Part shown: positions 55,215-64,000 of the stretch, piece after piece | How positions within the stretch are numbered: position 1 is the first letter of the stretch | Layout: each line of letters begins with the position of its first letter | Assembly: GCF_010726955.1 (NCBI RefSeq) | Contig: NZ_AP022603.1 | Span: forward strand, 1,550,001-1,614,000 | Direction of reading: 5' to 3' | Length of the DNA: 64,000 nucleotides | Source: Mycolicibacterium fallax | GTDB taxonomy: Bacteria; Actinomycetota; Actinomycetes; Mycobacteriales; Mycobacteriaceae | Made by a program: the position numbers and the translations under genes | Notes under the pieces: model-generated | Databases searched by the model: none | The model's input: the letters and a program-made list of their open reading frames with translations, nothing else | Told to the model about the DNA's origin: nothing

Positions 55215-55447
55215 GGCATCACCTCGAGTATGCGAGTACCGTCCGCCGTTGGACGGGGCCGCGAGTACGGCCCACGGGTACCCACGCAACCCTAATGCCG
55301 CCCCCTCGGGCGCCGGATCAGGAATCCCAAACCCGTGCTGCGGCAACCGCAGTTCCGCGTCGCGGCCGCAGCGGCGCTGTTGCGCCGGCAGCGCGCTGGC
55401 ACCGACGGCGATGCTGCGCCCGCGGCGATACCGCCCCGAACAGCAAA
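55215..55447 (-). other. Upstream region of gdh
   Basis: 233 bases between the ettA terminator and gdh. It should hold the gdh promoter, but no convincing -10/-35 pair was identified. No credible gene. Confidence 0.4.
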
Positions 55448-55474
55448 ACACCCCGGTCGCCGGGACCGGGGTGT
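55448..55474 (-). terminator. Intrinsic terminator of ettA
   Basis: An 11-bp stem ACACCCCGGTC/GACCGGGGTGT with loop GCCGG. On the minus strand it is followed by TTTTG. It lies 14 bases after the ettA stop. Confidence 0.88.
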
Positions 55475-55488
55475 CTGCTGTCGGGAGC

Positions 55489-57162
<1,674 letters not shown>

Positions 57163-57258
57163 GCCGCAGTGTCGCCTTTCTCATGGGCAGGTGTGGTTGC
57201 ACCCATCCTATGAGGACGACCCGGGCGGCCGGTCACCCGCCGCCAGCCCCGGCGCGAT

Positions 57259-57696
57259 TCAGGCCGACTGCGGCTCCCGCTCGACCTCCGCAACGGTCTC
57301 CGGATCCTCGGGCTCGACGGCCTCCGGGCCCGGCGACGGTACGCACTTCTCCAGCCGGGCGATGTAGTGCGCCAGATCCGGGCCGACGGCGGTGGCGCGC
57401 AGTTCCAGGGAGGAGCGCGGCACGCCGTCGCGGTTGAGGTACTCATTGGTGTGCACGGTGCCGACGGCGATGATCGCGTCGCCCTTCTTCAGGCTGGCGG
57501 CCACGCCGGTGACCAGCCGGCCCCAGCAGTTGACGCTGACGAACAGCGACGAGGCGTCCTCCCAGTTGCCGTCCTCCAGCAGCCGCCGGCCGTTGCAGAC
57601 CATCCGGAACCGGACGACGTCCTGGGTGCCGGCGGTGCGGCGGGTCGGGTCGGTGACGATGCGGCCGACGACGGTCAGGGTCATTTCCCCGTACAT
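57259..57696 (-). CDS. ssbB: Second single-stranded DNA-binding protein SsbB
   Basis: 145 aa. OB fold with TLTVVGRIVTDPTRR, VVRFRMVCNGRR and SSLFVSVNCWGR. It lacks the long glycine-rich tail and the acidic C-terminal tip that recruits partners in main SSBs; the C-terminus is Glu/Pro-rich instead. This matches the mycobacterial paralogue SsbB (Rv2478c), which is distinct from the replicative SSB. ATG at 57696 with AAGGGA 6 bases upstream. Confidence 0.88.
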   Translation of the reverse strand: MYGEMTLTVVGRIVTDPTRRTAGTQDVVRFRMVCNGRRLLEDGNWEDASSLFVSVNCWGRLVTGVAASLKKGDAIIAVGTVHTNEYLNRDGVPRSSLELRATAVGPDLAHYIARLEKCVPSPGPEAVEPEDPETVAEVEREPQSA

Positions 57697-57856
57697 GGTG
57701 GTCCCTTCGGTGGTGCTTGCCGCCGCACCGGATCGATGCGGCCTGCCACCATTGACCACCAGCGGCCCGACAACCCGACGCGGCCGACGGCCACCGGGGC
57801 GCCGGGCTGTGCACGAATCCGCGCTTGGGGACAAACCCGCGCCACGACCGCCTGGT

Positions 57857-60199
57857 TCAGCGGGCCGCCGGATCCGACCGTCGGGCGGTGTCCCGGTCGG
57901 CGAACTGCCGGCGGGAGATCACGTGCAACCGGTCCATGTCGGAGAGAATGCCGCGCAGTTCGGCCAGGAACGCCGCGCGCCGCTCGGGCAGTTCGGGGTC
58001 CGCGGTCAGCAGGTTCTGGTCGGCCGCGACCTGCCGGGCCGTCGCGAACAGCAGTGCCGACACCGACTCGTTGCTGCGCACCAGGCGCTGCGCGGCGTAC
58101 TGCCGCCCCACCCCGAGCGCCCGATCCAGCAGCTCCTTCTCCCCCACCTCGGCGGGGGCGTCACACAGCACGTCGGCGACGATCTCGTAGGCCTCGATGA
58201 ACGGCCGCAGCATGGCGTGCGACATCAGCGGCTGCTTGGCGTACAGCAGCGCGTCGATGCTCGCCCCGCCCGCGGCCAGGTCATCGCGCCAGTCGGCGTG
58301 CCAACCCATCTCCTCGGCGAGGTGCTCGCGGAACGCCGCGGTGTCGGCGAAGTAGAAGTCGAACTTCAGCAGGTCCCGCAACCGCATCGCCTGGGACCAG
58401 AACGCCTCCAGCCGGTCGCCGTCGGCGCGCGCCGCGTAGGCGACCGCCAGCTCGGCGATCGAGGTTTCCAAGAAGGCGTGGATCAGGCTGTTGCGGTAGA
58501 ACGCCGCCTGCAGCTCGTCCTCGGGCTCGATCCGCCAGACCGGTTCCCGGCCGCCGTCGATCCGGGTCAGCGGGTGCCCGCCGGACAGCGCGTCCAGGGC
58601 CGCCCGGACACCGTCGGAGGTCCGCAGTCGTTCGGCGCTCCCGGTGATCGGGGTCTGCTTGCGCTGCAGGTAATCCAGCGAGTCCTGCACGGTGTGGTGG
58701 ACCTGGCCGACGGTCATCGCCAGTCCCCGGGCGGTCAGCAGCAGCGCCGACACCAGCGCCGAGGCGTTGACCGGGGTGACCCGCTGCACCCGCCAGGCCA
58801 CTTCGAACGCCATCTTCTGCAGCGCCAGCCGCCGCGCCGAATCGTCATCGGCCAGCTCGCCGTGCGGCTCCCCGAGGTACTGGCGCATCGACACCGGCTC
58901 GGGAAACCGAACGTAGATCCGGCCGAAGTTGCGTTCGCCCTGCGCCTTGATGAAGTTGTACAGCCAGCCGAATCCCTCCGGGGTCTTCTCCCCGCCGCGG
59001 GCGTAGTCGGCGTACTCGGCGGTCTCGTGCAGCTGGTCGAAGCTGATCGACACCGGCTGCAGCAGGATGTCGTCGCTGCGGCCGTCGAGGTAGGCGTCGG
59101 CGACGTAGGTCAGCAGTCCCAGCTTGGGCGGCAGCATCTTGCCGGTGCGCGAGCGGGTGCCCTCGATCGACCAGGACAGGTTGAACCGCTTGGCCACCAG
59201 GTAGCCGACGTACTCCTTGAGCACGTACTTGTAGACCGGGTCGGATCCGACGTTGCGCCGGATGAAGATCACCCCGGAGCGGCGCAGCAACGGTCCCATG
59301 AAACCGAAGGACATGTTGACCCCGGCGAACACATGCGCCCGCGGCAGCTGATTCTCCTGCAGCGCGACGGTCAGCACCGCACTGTCCAGGTTAGACCGAT
59401 GCGACCAGAGCATCACCGCCGGATGGGTTTCCAGCGCCGCCCGCATCTGCTCCACCTGCCCGGCGTCGTAGTCGATCTGCGGATCGAAGCCACGGCGGTA
59501 GAGGAACCTGGAGAACGACGGGATGAGGTCCACCGAGAATCGGCTCCAGCCGGTGGCCAGCTCGTCGAGGATGATCCCGGCGGCCTCCACGGTGGCGCCG
59601 GGCACCTTCTCCAGCCCGGCCCGAAACTTGTTGGAGGACAACATCTCCGGTTTGATCAGACGCGGCGACTTGTACTCCGGGCCGAGCAACCGGTACTCGA
59701 TGCGTTCGACCGCGAGCTCGGCGCGGCGCAGCACGAAGCCGGCGAACTCGCGCGGATCACCGCCCACGGTGGTTTGGTCCCACTGGTCGTGCAGCTCGGA
59801 AACCTTAGCCGGTTCGCCTGCGACGACGCGGGCGCGAGAGGGATCGCGGCGCAGGATCCGGTGCTGCAGCTTCGCCGGCGGCCGGTAAGTGTCCCGGCCG
59901 GCCAGCAGACCGAGGACCTTGACCCGGGTGGGCAGCCCGGCGGCGGTCCAGAACACCCGGACCGGTACCACCGAACGGTCGCGATCGGCGCTGAGTTGCT
60001 CAACGACGGTGTCCACCACGGCCGCCGACGGCTCGGTCCGCGGCAGCCGCAGCACCTCGATCGCCGAACGTGGATTGGCCCAACGTTGTTCGGCGACCCA
60101 GTCGTTGAGCAGATCGAGTTCGGCCGGTGCGGACACCGCGGCCAGGATCAAGACGTCGCCGTCCAGGCGCAGGCTCGCCGAGCCCGGGAGCTCGGTCAC
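57857..60199 (-). CDS. plsB: Glycerol-3-phosphate acyltransferase PlsB
   Basis: 780 aa, equivalent to PlsB2 (Rv2482c). It acylates glycerol-3-phosphate to lysophosphatidate, the first step of glycerolipid synthesis. The acyltransferase motif [13 protein letters not shown] (HX4D) is near residue 272 and [11 protein letters not shown] near 345. Large alpha-helical N- and C-terminal domains surround it; no transmembrane helix is evident, so it is probably peripheral. The GTG at 60199 overlaps the plsC stop (GTGA), giving the coupled order WS/DGAT-plsC-plsB. Confidence 0.94.
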   Translation of the reverse strand: MTELPGSASLRLDGDVLILAAVSAPAELDLLNDWVAEQRWANPRSAIEVLRLPRTEPSAAVVDTVVEQLSADRDRSVVPVRVFWTAAGLPTRVKVLGLLAGRDTYRPPAKLQHRILRRDPSRARVVAGEPAKVSELHDQWDQTTVGGDPREFAGFVLRRAELAVERIEYRLLGPEYKSPRLIKPEMLSSNKFRAGLEKVPGATVEAAGIILDELATGWSRFSVDLIPSFSRFLYRRGFDPQIDYDAGQVEQMRAALETHPAVMLWSHRSNLDSAVLTVALQENQLPRAHVFAGVNMSFGFMGPLLRRSGVIFIRRNVGSDPVYKYVLKEYVGYLVAKRFNLSWSIEGTRSRTGKMLPPKLGLLTYVADAYLDGRSDDILLQPVSISFDQLHETAEYADYARGGEKTPEGFGWLYNFIKAQGERNFGRIYVRFPEPVSMRQYLGEPHGELADDDSARRLALQKMAFEVAWRVQRVTPVNASALVSALLLTARGLAMTVGQVHHTVQDSLDYLQRKQTPITGSAERLRTSDGVRAALDALSGGHPLTRIDGGREPVWRIEPEDELQAAFYRNSLIHAFLETSIAELAVAYAARADGDRLEAFWSQAMRLRDLLKFDFYFADTAAFREHLAEEMGWHADWRDDLAAGGASIDALLYAKQPLMSHAMLRPFIEAYEIVADVLCDAPAEVGEKELLDRALGVGRQYAAQRLVRSNESVSALLFATARQVAADQNLLTADPELPERRAAFLAELRGILSDMDRLHVISRRQFADRDTARRSDPAAR

Positions 60200-61917
60200 G
60201 GCTGCTCACCGCCGTCGGCGGGGGTGTTCGGCACGGGTGCCTGCTCGGCCCGGGCCGGCGGCACGGCCTTCTTGACGGGGGCCTTCTTCGCGGGGGCCTT
60301 CTTCGCCGGCGCTGTGGCCGGTGCCTCTGCCGCGGTCTTCTCGGCCGCCGCCTTCTTCGCCGCCGGCTTCTTCGCCGCAGTCTTCTGTGCCGGTGCCTTC
60401 TTGGCCGGCGCCTTCTTTGCCGCGGGTGCAGCCGGTTTCAGATATTCGGCGATATCCGGAGGTTCATTGCCCTCTGGCCAGTTCGCCAGGGTGTCCAGGT
60501 AGAGCCGGCGGATGCCGTCGATGCGCTCGGCCAGGTCATCGACCGTCCAGTCGGCGACCGACACCGGCGGAAACACCGTGACGTCGACGCTGCCGGGGTT
60601 CATCGTGCTGGAGTCCCTGGCCGCGATCGCGTCGGCGTTGCGGATCACCACCGGCACGATGGGGACCCCGGCAGCCATCGCGATCCGGAACGGTCCCTTC
60701 TTGAACGGGCCGACCTCGACGGTGTCGTACCGGGTGCCCTCGGGCGCGATGATGATCGAAAGTCCCTTGTCCACCAGGGCTTCCACCTTGTGCAGCGATT
60801 CCACCGCGGACGCGGTGTCCTCACGGTCGATGAACACCGCATCCATCAGCTTGCCCAGGATGCCCGCCAGCGGATCGCGTTCGAGTTCCTTCTTGCCGAC
60901 ACTGGTGAAGTTGTCCCGTACCAGCGCCGAGGTGATGACCGGATCGAAATTGTTGCGGTGGTTGAAGATGAAGACCGCCGGGCGCGCTGCGCTGAGATTC
61001 TCGGCCCCGATCACGTTGAGCCGCACGCCGTTGGCGGCCAGCAGCAGCTGGGAGAAGTTGGTGGTGAAGAAGTTCAGGCCGCGGCGGCGACTGCGGGTCA
61101 GCAGGCCCCAGCCGATCGCCCCGGCCGCCACCGGGAACATCGTCGAGACCCCGGCGACGTTGCGCACCAGGCCGGACAGCCCGGAACCGCTGCGGCTGTT
61201 GAACTTCAGGATCGGCCAGCCGCGCTGCTTGGCGACCGTCGCCATCTTGCCCTCGGGGTTGGTCGGGCGCGGGTTGCCGACCAGGTACATCAGCGCTACG
61301 TCCTCGTCGCCGTCGGCGTAGAAGTAGCTGTCGGCCAGGTCGATACCCCGCTCCGAGGCAAACTTCTGGACGGCATTGGCCTTCCCCGGTCCCCACAGGA
61401 TCGGCTTGACCACCTCGCCGGTCAGCAGGCCGTCGTCGTCGACCTCGAAGACGTTGGTCAAGGTGTTCGGGATGTTCAGGTATTTCGCCACCGGCTCGAC
61501 CTGCAGGGTCAGCGCCGAGGAACTCAGGCAGACAGTGTGGCCGCGGTCCAGGTGCGCGCGGACGAGTTCCCGCATCTCCGGGTAGACCCGGGACCGGATG
61601 CGCTGGTGGAACAGTCGCTCGCCCATCTCGTCGAGGTCGCCCAGGGTGCGACCGCGCACCACCTGCGAGGCCTTGCGAATCAGCCCCTCGAACTCCAGTC
61701 GGCCGAGCTTGTGGTTGAGACCACCCTCGATCATCGAGATGAGACCGCCAAGACCGATCTCCCGACTCAGGAACTGTTCCTGGGCCAGGATGACCCCGGT
61801 GAAACCGGCCACCAGGGTGCCGTCGAGGTCGAAGAAGGCGCCGATATGCGGCCCGGCGGGACTCGCCTTGATCTCGGCGACCGATCCGGGCAGACGCATT
61901 TCCTTGGATTCACTCAC
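60196..61917 (-). CDS. plsC: HAD-IB phosphatase fused to a PlsC acyltransferase, with Lys/Ala-rich tail
   Basis: 573 aa, near the 580 aa of Rv2483c. Residues 25-240 are a HAD-IB hydrolase: FFDLDGTLV (Asp30, Asp32), CLSSSALTL and [10 protein letters not shown]. Residues 285-470 are a PlsC domain with FNHRNNFDP (HX4D) and IAPEGTRYD. The last 80 residues are [13 protein letters not shown] repeats, resembling the tails of histone H1 and mycobacterial HupB. The acyltransferase makes phosphatidate from lysophosphatidate; the role of the HAD part is uncertain. GTG at 61917 with GGAGGT 6 bases upstream; both ends overlap neighbours. Confidence 0.93.
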   Translation of the reverse strand: MSESKEMRLPGSVAEIKASPAGPHIGAFFDLDGTLVAGFTGVILAQEQFLSREIGLGGLISMIEGGLNHKLGRLEFEGLIRKASQVVRGRTLGDLDEMGERLFHQRIRSRVYPEMRELVRAHLDRGHTVCLSSSALTLQVEPVAKYLNIPNTLTNVFEVDDDGLLTGEVVKPILWGPGKANAVQKFASERGIDLADSYFYADGDEDVALMYLVGNPRPTNPEGKMATVAKQRGWPILKFNSRSGSGLSGLVRNVAGVSTMFPVAAGAIGWGLLTRSRRRGLNFFTTNFSQLLLAANGVRLNVIGAENLSAARPAVFIFNHRNNFDPVITSALVRDNFTSVGKKELERDPLAGILGKLMDAVFIDREDTASAVESLHKVEALVDKGLSIIIAPEGTRYDTVEVGPFKKGPFRIAMAAGVPIVPVVIRNADAIAARDSSTMNPGSVDVTVFPPVSVADWTVDDLAERIDGIRRLYLDTLANWPEGNEPPDIAEYLKPAAPAAKKAPAKKAPAQKTAAKKPAAKKAAAEKTAAEAPATAPAKKAPAKKAPVKKAVPPARAEQAPVPNTPADGGEQP

Positions 61918-63425
61918 GAACGCACCTCCGCTGAAGGTTCGGGCCGGGATGGTATCGACGCATCCCCGGACGGGTCCGCGGTGACGTCCGGTTCCGGGTC
62001 GAAAGACGCCGGACGGCAACGCGGTATGGGGTCACCGGCAAGTTCGAGCACCTCGTCGAACCCGGCCCGTAGGCAGTCGGCGAACAGTTCCGGATCGGTG
62101 ATCGAGGCGCGGTCGTAGCGGGTGGTGATCGTGCAGTAGCCGCCGCGGGACACCAGCACCGCCATCATCGCGACACCCGGGAGCGGGCCGACAGCGTACT
62201 GCCGCAACACTTTTACCCCGGCGATGTAGGTGTCGCCCGGGTACACCGGCACGTTGCTGGCCTGGACGTCGGAGACGACCACCGAACCGGCCATCGATTC
62301 CAGCAGGACGTCGGGCAGCAGCGAGACCACCGGCGCGACAGCGCCGGTGATGTCCAGGGCGACCTCTTCGCGTCGCTTGATCATCTGGTTGCGGATCCGC
62401 CCGATCCGCCGGGCCGGATCGGCGGTGCCGATCGGCGCGGCGAGGTTGAGTCCGACGAAGCGATTGCCGCCGGCCGGATCGTCCTCCGAGCGCAGGTTCA
62501 CCGGAACGGCGAGCGGCAGGGTGCCCACCGGCATGCCCATCGCCTCGTGGTAGCGCCGCAGCGCCCCGCACAGGCCGGCCAGATAGGCGTCGTTGATCGA
62601 CCCGCCGGCGGCCCCGGCGGCCCGGTGCAGATCGGCAAGCCGGATGTCGATGGCCTCGGTGCGGCTGGACAGGCTGCGCCGGGCCAGCAGCGCCGAGTGC
62701 GGCGCGGCCGGCCGCATCACTCGGGCGCCGGAGGCGAGGTAGCCCACCGCCCCGGTCACGGTTCGCACCGGGTTGCCGAGCGCGCCTCGAACGACACCCG
62801 CCGTCTCGCCCAGCAGGGACGCGACCCCGCCGGCAACCGAGGCCGGCAGCCGCCACAGCCCCTCCCGCATCAACTCAATGGAGGACAAATCTTGTGGAAT
62901 AGGCAGCGGCAGAACGGGTTTCGGGCCAGGTTCGGGCTCGATGTCGTAGATGCTGGCAAACATCTCCACCCCGCCCACGCCGTCGACGATGGCATGGCTC
63001 AGGTGCACGATGTGGGCGGCGCGGCCGCCGGCCAGCCCCTCAACCAGGGTGGCGCTCCACAGCGGACGGGAGATGTCCAGCGGTGACTGCAGCGCCACCT
63101 CGGCGATGTCGAGAACCTCGCGCAGCGTGCCGGGCTCCGGCGCGCGGAGCCGGCGGACGTGAAAGTCCAGATTGAAGTCGGGGTCGATCACCCAGCGCGG
63201 CGCGGTGGTCGGCAGCGTGGGCATCACCACCTTCTGGCGCAGTCGGGTGATCCGGCGCGAGGCGCTCTCGTAGGTGGCGCGGTAACGCTGCCAGTCCGGG
63301 GCCCGGTCGAAAATCTCGATGACCATGATGCCCGAGCGGGTGCGCGGGTTGGCCTCGCCGCGGTGCAGCAGCTGGTCGACGGCGCCGAGTTCATCGGGCA
63401 GCCCGGCCGTCACCCTGTCACTCAC
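61914..63425 (-). CDS. WS/DGAT family acyltransferase (Rv2484c-like)
   Basis: 503 aa. The family transfers acyl groups from acyl-CoA to diacylglycerol or wax alcohols. The condensation-domain motif HHxxxDG is present as SHAIVDGVGG near residue 141: the first His is Ser, while the catalytic second His is kept. PLAVPVNLRSEDD, NRFVGLNLAAPIG and SVVVSDVQASNVPVY are typical of mycobacterial Tgs-like proteins. The gene overlaps plsC by 4 bases, so it is probably cotranscribed with glycerolipid enzymes. Triacylglycerol synthase activity is plausible but unproved. Confidence 0.88.
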   Translation of the reverse strand: MSDRVTAGLPDELGAVDQLLHRGEANPRTRSGIMVIEIFDRAPDWQRYRATYESASRRITRLRQKVVMPTLPTTAPRWVIDPDFNLDFHVRRLRAPEPGTLREVLDIAEVALQSPLDISRPLWSATLVEGLAGGRAAHIVHLSHAIVDGVGGVEMFASIYDIEPEPGPKPVLPLPIPQDLSSIELMREGLWRLPASVAGGVASLLGETAGVVRGALGNPVRTVTGAVGYLASGARVMRPAAPHSALLARRSLSSRTEAIDIRLADLHRAAGAAGGSINDAYLAGLCGALRRYHEAMGMPVGTLPLAVPVNLRSEDDPAGGNRFVGLNLAAPIGTADPARRIGRIRNQMIKRREEVALDITGAVAPVVSLLPDVLLESMAGSVVVSDVQASNVPVYPGDTYIAGVKVLRQYAVGPLPGVAMMAVLVSRGGYCTITTRYDRASITDPELFADCLRAGFDEVLELAGDPIPRCRPASFDPEPDVTADPSGDASIPSRPEPSAEVRS

Positions 63426-63567
63426 CGTGTCCCCTGCCCTTCATCCGGCCCGGCCGCGATCACCCGGGTACGCCCGCGGCAGCAACGCTAGTCGGCGGTG
63501 CCGTCTCACGCCGTCGATTGTGCCGAACGACGGGCCCGACCGCACCGGGAGGGGCGAGCGGCGCCGG

Positions 63568-64000
63568 TCAGCCGGCCGTGGCCGCCAGCGGCGGCTGCTG
63601 CAGGCCCGCGCGATGCCGGGCGTAGCTGATGCCCAGGAAGTTGGCCACCGCTTCGGCGGTGAGCTGCGAGCGCAGCGTGGCCAGCGCGTCGAAGGCATGG
63701 TGGGCGTTGGGCAGATCGGCGTGCACGACGGTCTGCGCCCCGGCGCCGCGCAGCGCGGAGACGAACGCCGAGGCCTGGCCGGCCGGGATGACGGCGTCGT
63801 TGCTGCCGTGCAGCACGAAGAACGGCGGCGCGTCACGGTGTACCCGGTGCATCGGCGAGGCGTCGCGAAACAGCTCCGGCCGGTCGCCGATGCGGGCGCG
63901 CATGACGAACTGCTCCAGGAAGGGCATCATCAGCGCGCACATGTTCGACGCATCGGTCAGGTCGTAGGCACCGTAGTAGGGCACCGCCGCCTGCACGCTG
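63568..64000 (-). CDS. Alpha/beta hydrolase (LipQ-like carboxylesterase), C-terminal part only
   Basis: The gene runs off the right edge; 143 codons are visible. AAVPYYGAYDLTDAS and PFFVLHGSNDAVIPAGQA carry the acid residue of the catalytic triad, and LPNAHHAFDAL the His. The nucleophile Ser lies outside the window. M. tuberculosis has lipQ (Rv2485c) at this place. It is leftward, 142 bases before the WS/DGAT gene. The gap contains TAGCGT (63485-63490, minus strand), a possible promoter for that gene. Confidence 0.85.
   Translation of the reverse strand, partial: SVQAAVPYYGAYDLTDASNMCALMMPFLEQFVMRARIGDRPELFRDASPMHRVHRDAPPFFVLHGSNDAVIPAGQASAFVSALRGAGAQTVVHADLPNAHHAFDALATLRSQLTAEAVANFLGISYARHRAGLQQPPLAATAG

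Overview
The window comes from a high-GC mycobacterium (Mycobacterium or Mycolicibacterium type). The gene content and order follow the Mycobacterium tuberculosis chromosome from about Rv2418c to Rv2485c. Lineage markers include the octT-gpgP pair of methylglucose lipopolysaccharide synthesis, a resuscitation-promoting factor, twin clpP genes, korAB, a group II truncated haemoglobin (glbO), the large glutamate dehydrogenase and a WS/DGAT-like acyltransferase. No genus- or species-level call is possible from sequence alone.

Layout. 1-4502: octT (cut by the left edge), gpgP, rsfS, nadD, a VWA protein and a MoxR ATPase, all leftward and mostly overlapping. 4557-11659: proA, the RecQ-like helicase rqlH, a rightward rbsK-methyltransferase pair, and nadE. 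11728-15354: a small hypothetical gene, then the rplU-rpmA-obg-proB block. 15532-24027: rne, ndk, a DUF4233 membrane protein, folC and valS. 24104-32783: a DUF937 protein, a divergent oxidoreductase pair, a short rpf gene, korAB and a 2-hydroxyacid dehydrogenase. 32815-37018: clpX, clpP2, clpP1 and tig, with a ClgR-type box before clpP1. 37074-37368: tRNA-Pro(TGG) and tRNA-Gly(TCC). 37369-39461: a lower-GC island with a phthiodiolone-ketoreductase-like gene, an integrase remnant and a 79-bp palindrome. 39462-47162: an AspT/YidE-type transporter, nei2, rpiB, a DsbA-like reductase, a DUF732 secreted protein and pepN. 47286-50350: two likely accessory proteins of the respiratory supercomplex, an HNH nuclease, glbO, a hypothetical gene and a thioesterase. 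50394-64000: gdh, an ABC-F protein, ssbB, plsB, a HAD-PlsC fusion, a WS/DGAT-like protein and a truncated esterase at the right edge.

How genes work together. proA and proB (proline), nadD and nadE (NAD), octT and gpgP (MGLP), korA and korB (ferredoxin-linked TCA step), clpX/clpP1/clpP2/tig (protein quality control), and plsB/plsC/WS-DGAT (glycerolipid acylation) are functional sets. ATGA or GTGA start-stop overlaps are frequent and mark tight operons. Many first genes of transcription units have a TANNNT box 6-8 bases before the start codon and no Shine-Dalgarno sequence, the pattern of leaderless mycobacterial transcripts.

Most unusual features: an uninterrupted run of 48 Asp codons in the RNase E tail, with further in-frame repeats in rne, proA and octT; the tRNA-adjacent island with its palindrome; the transporter whose best start position is a GTC codon; and a 9-bp inverted repeat formed by back-to-back -10 boxes. 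I did not find a defence system, CRISPR array, intact transposon or biosynthetic cluster.
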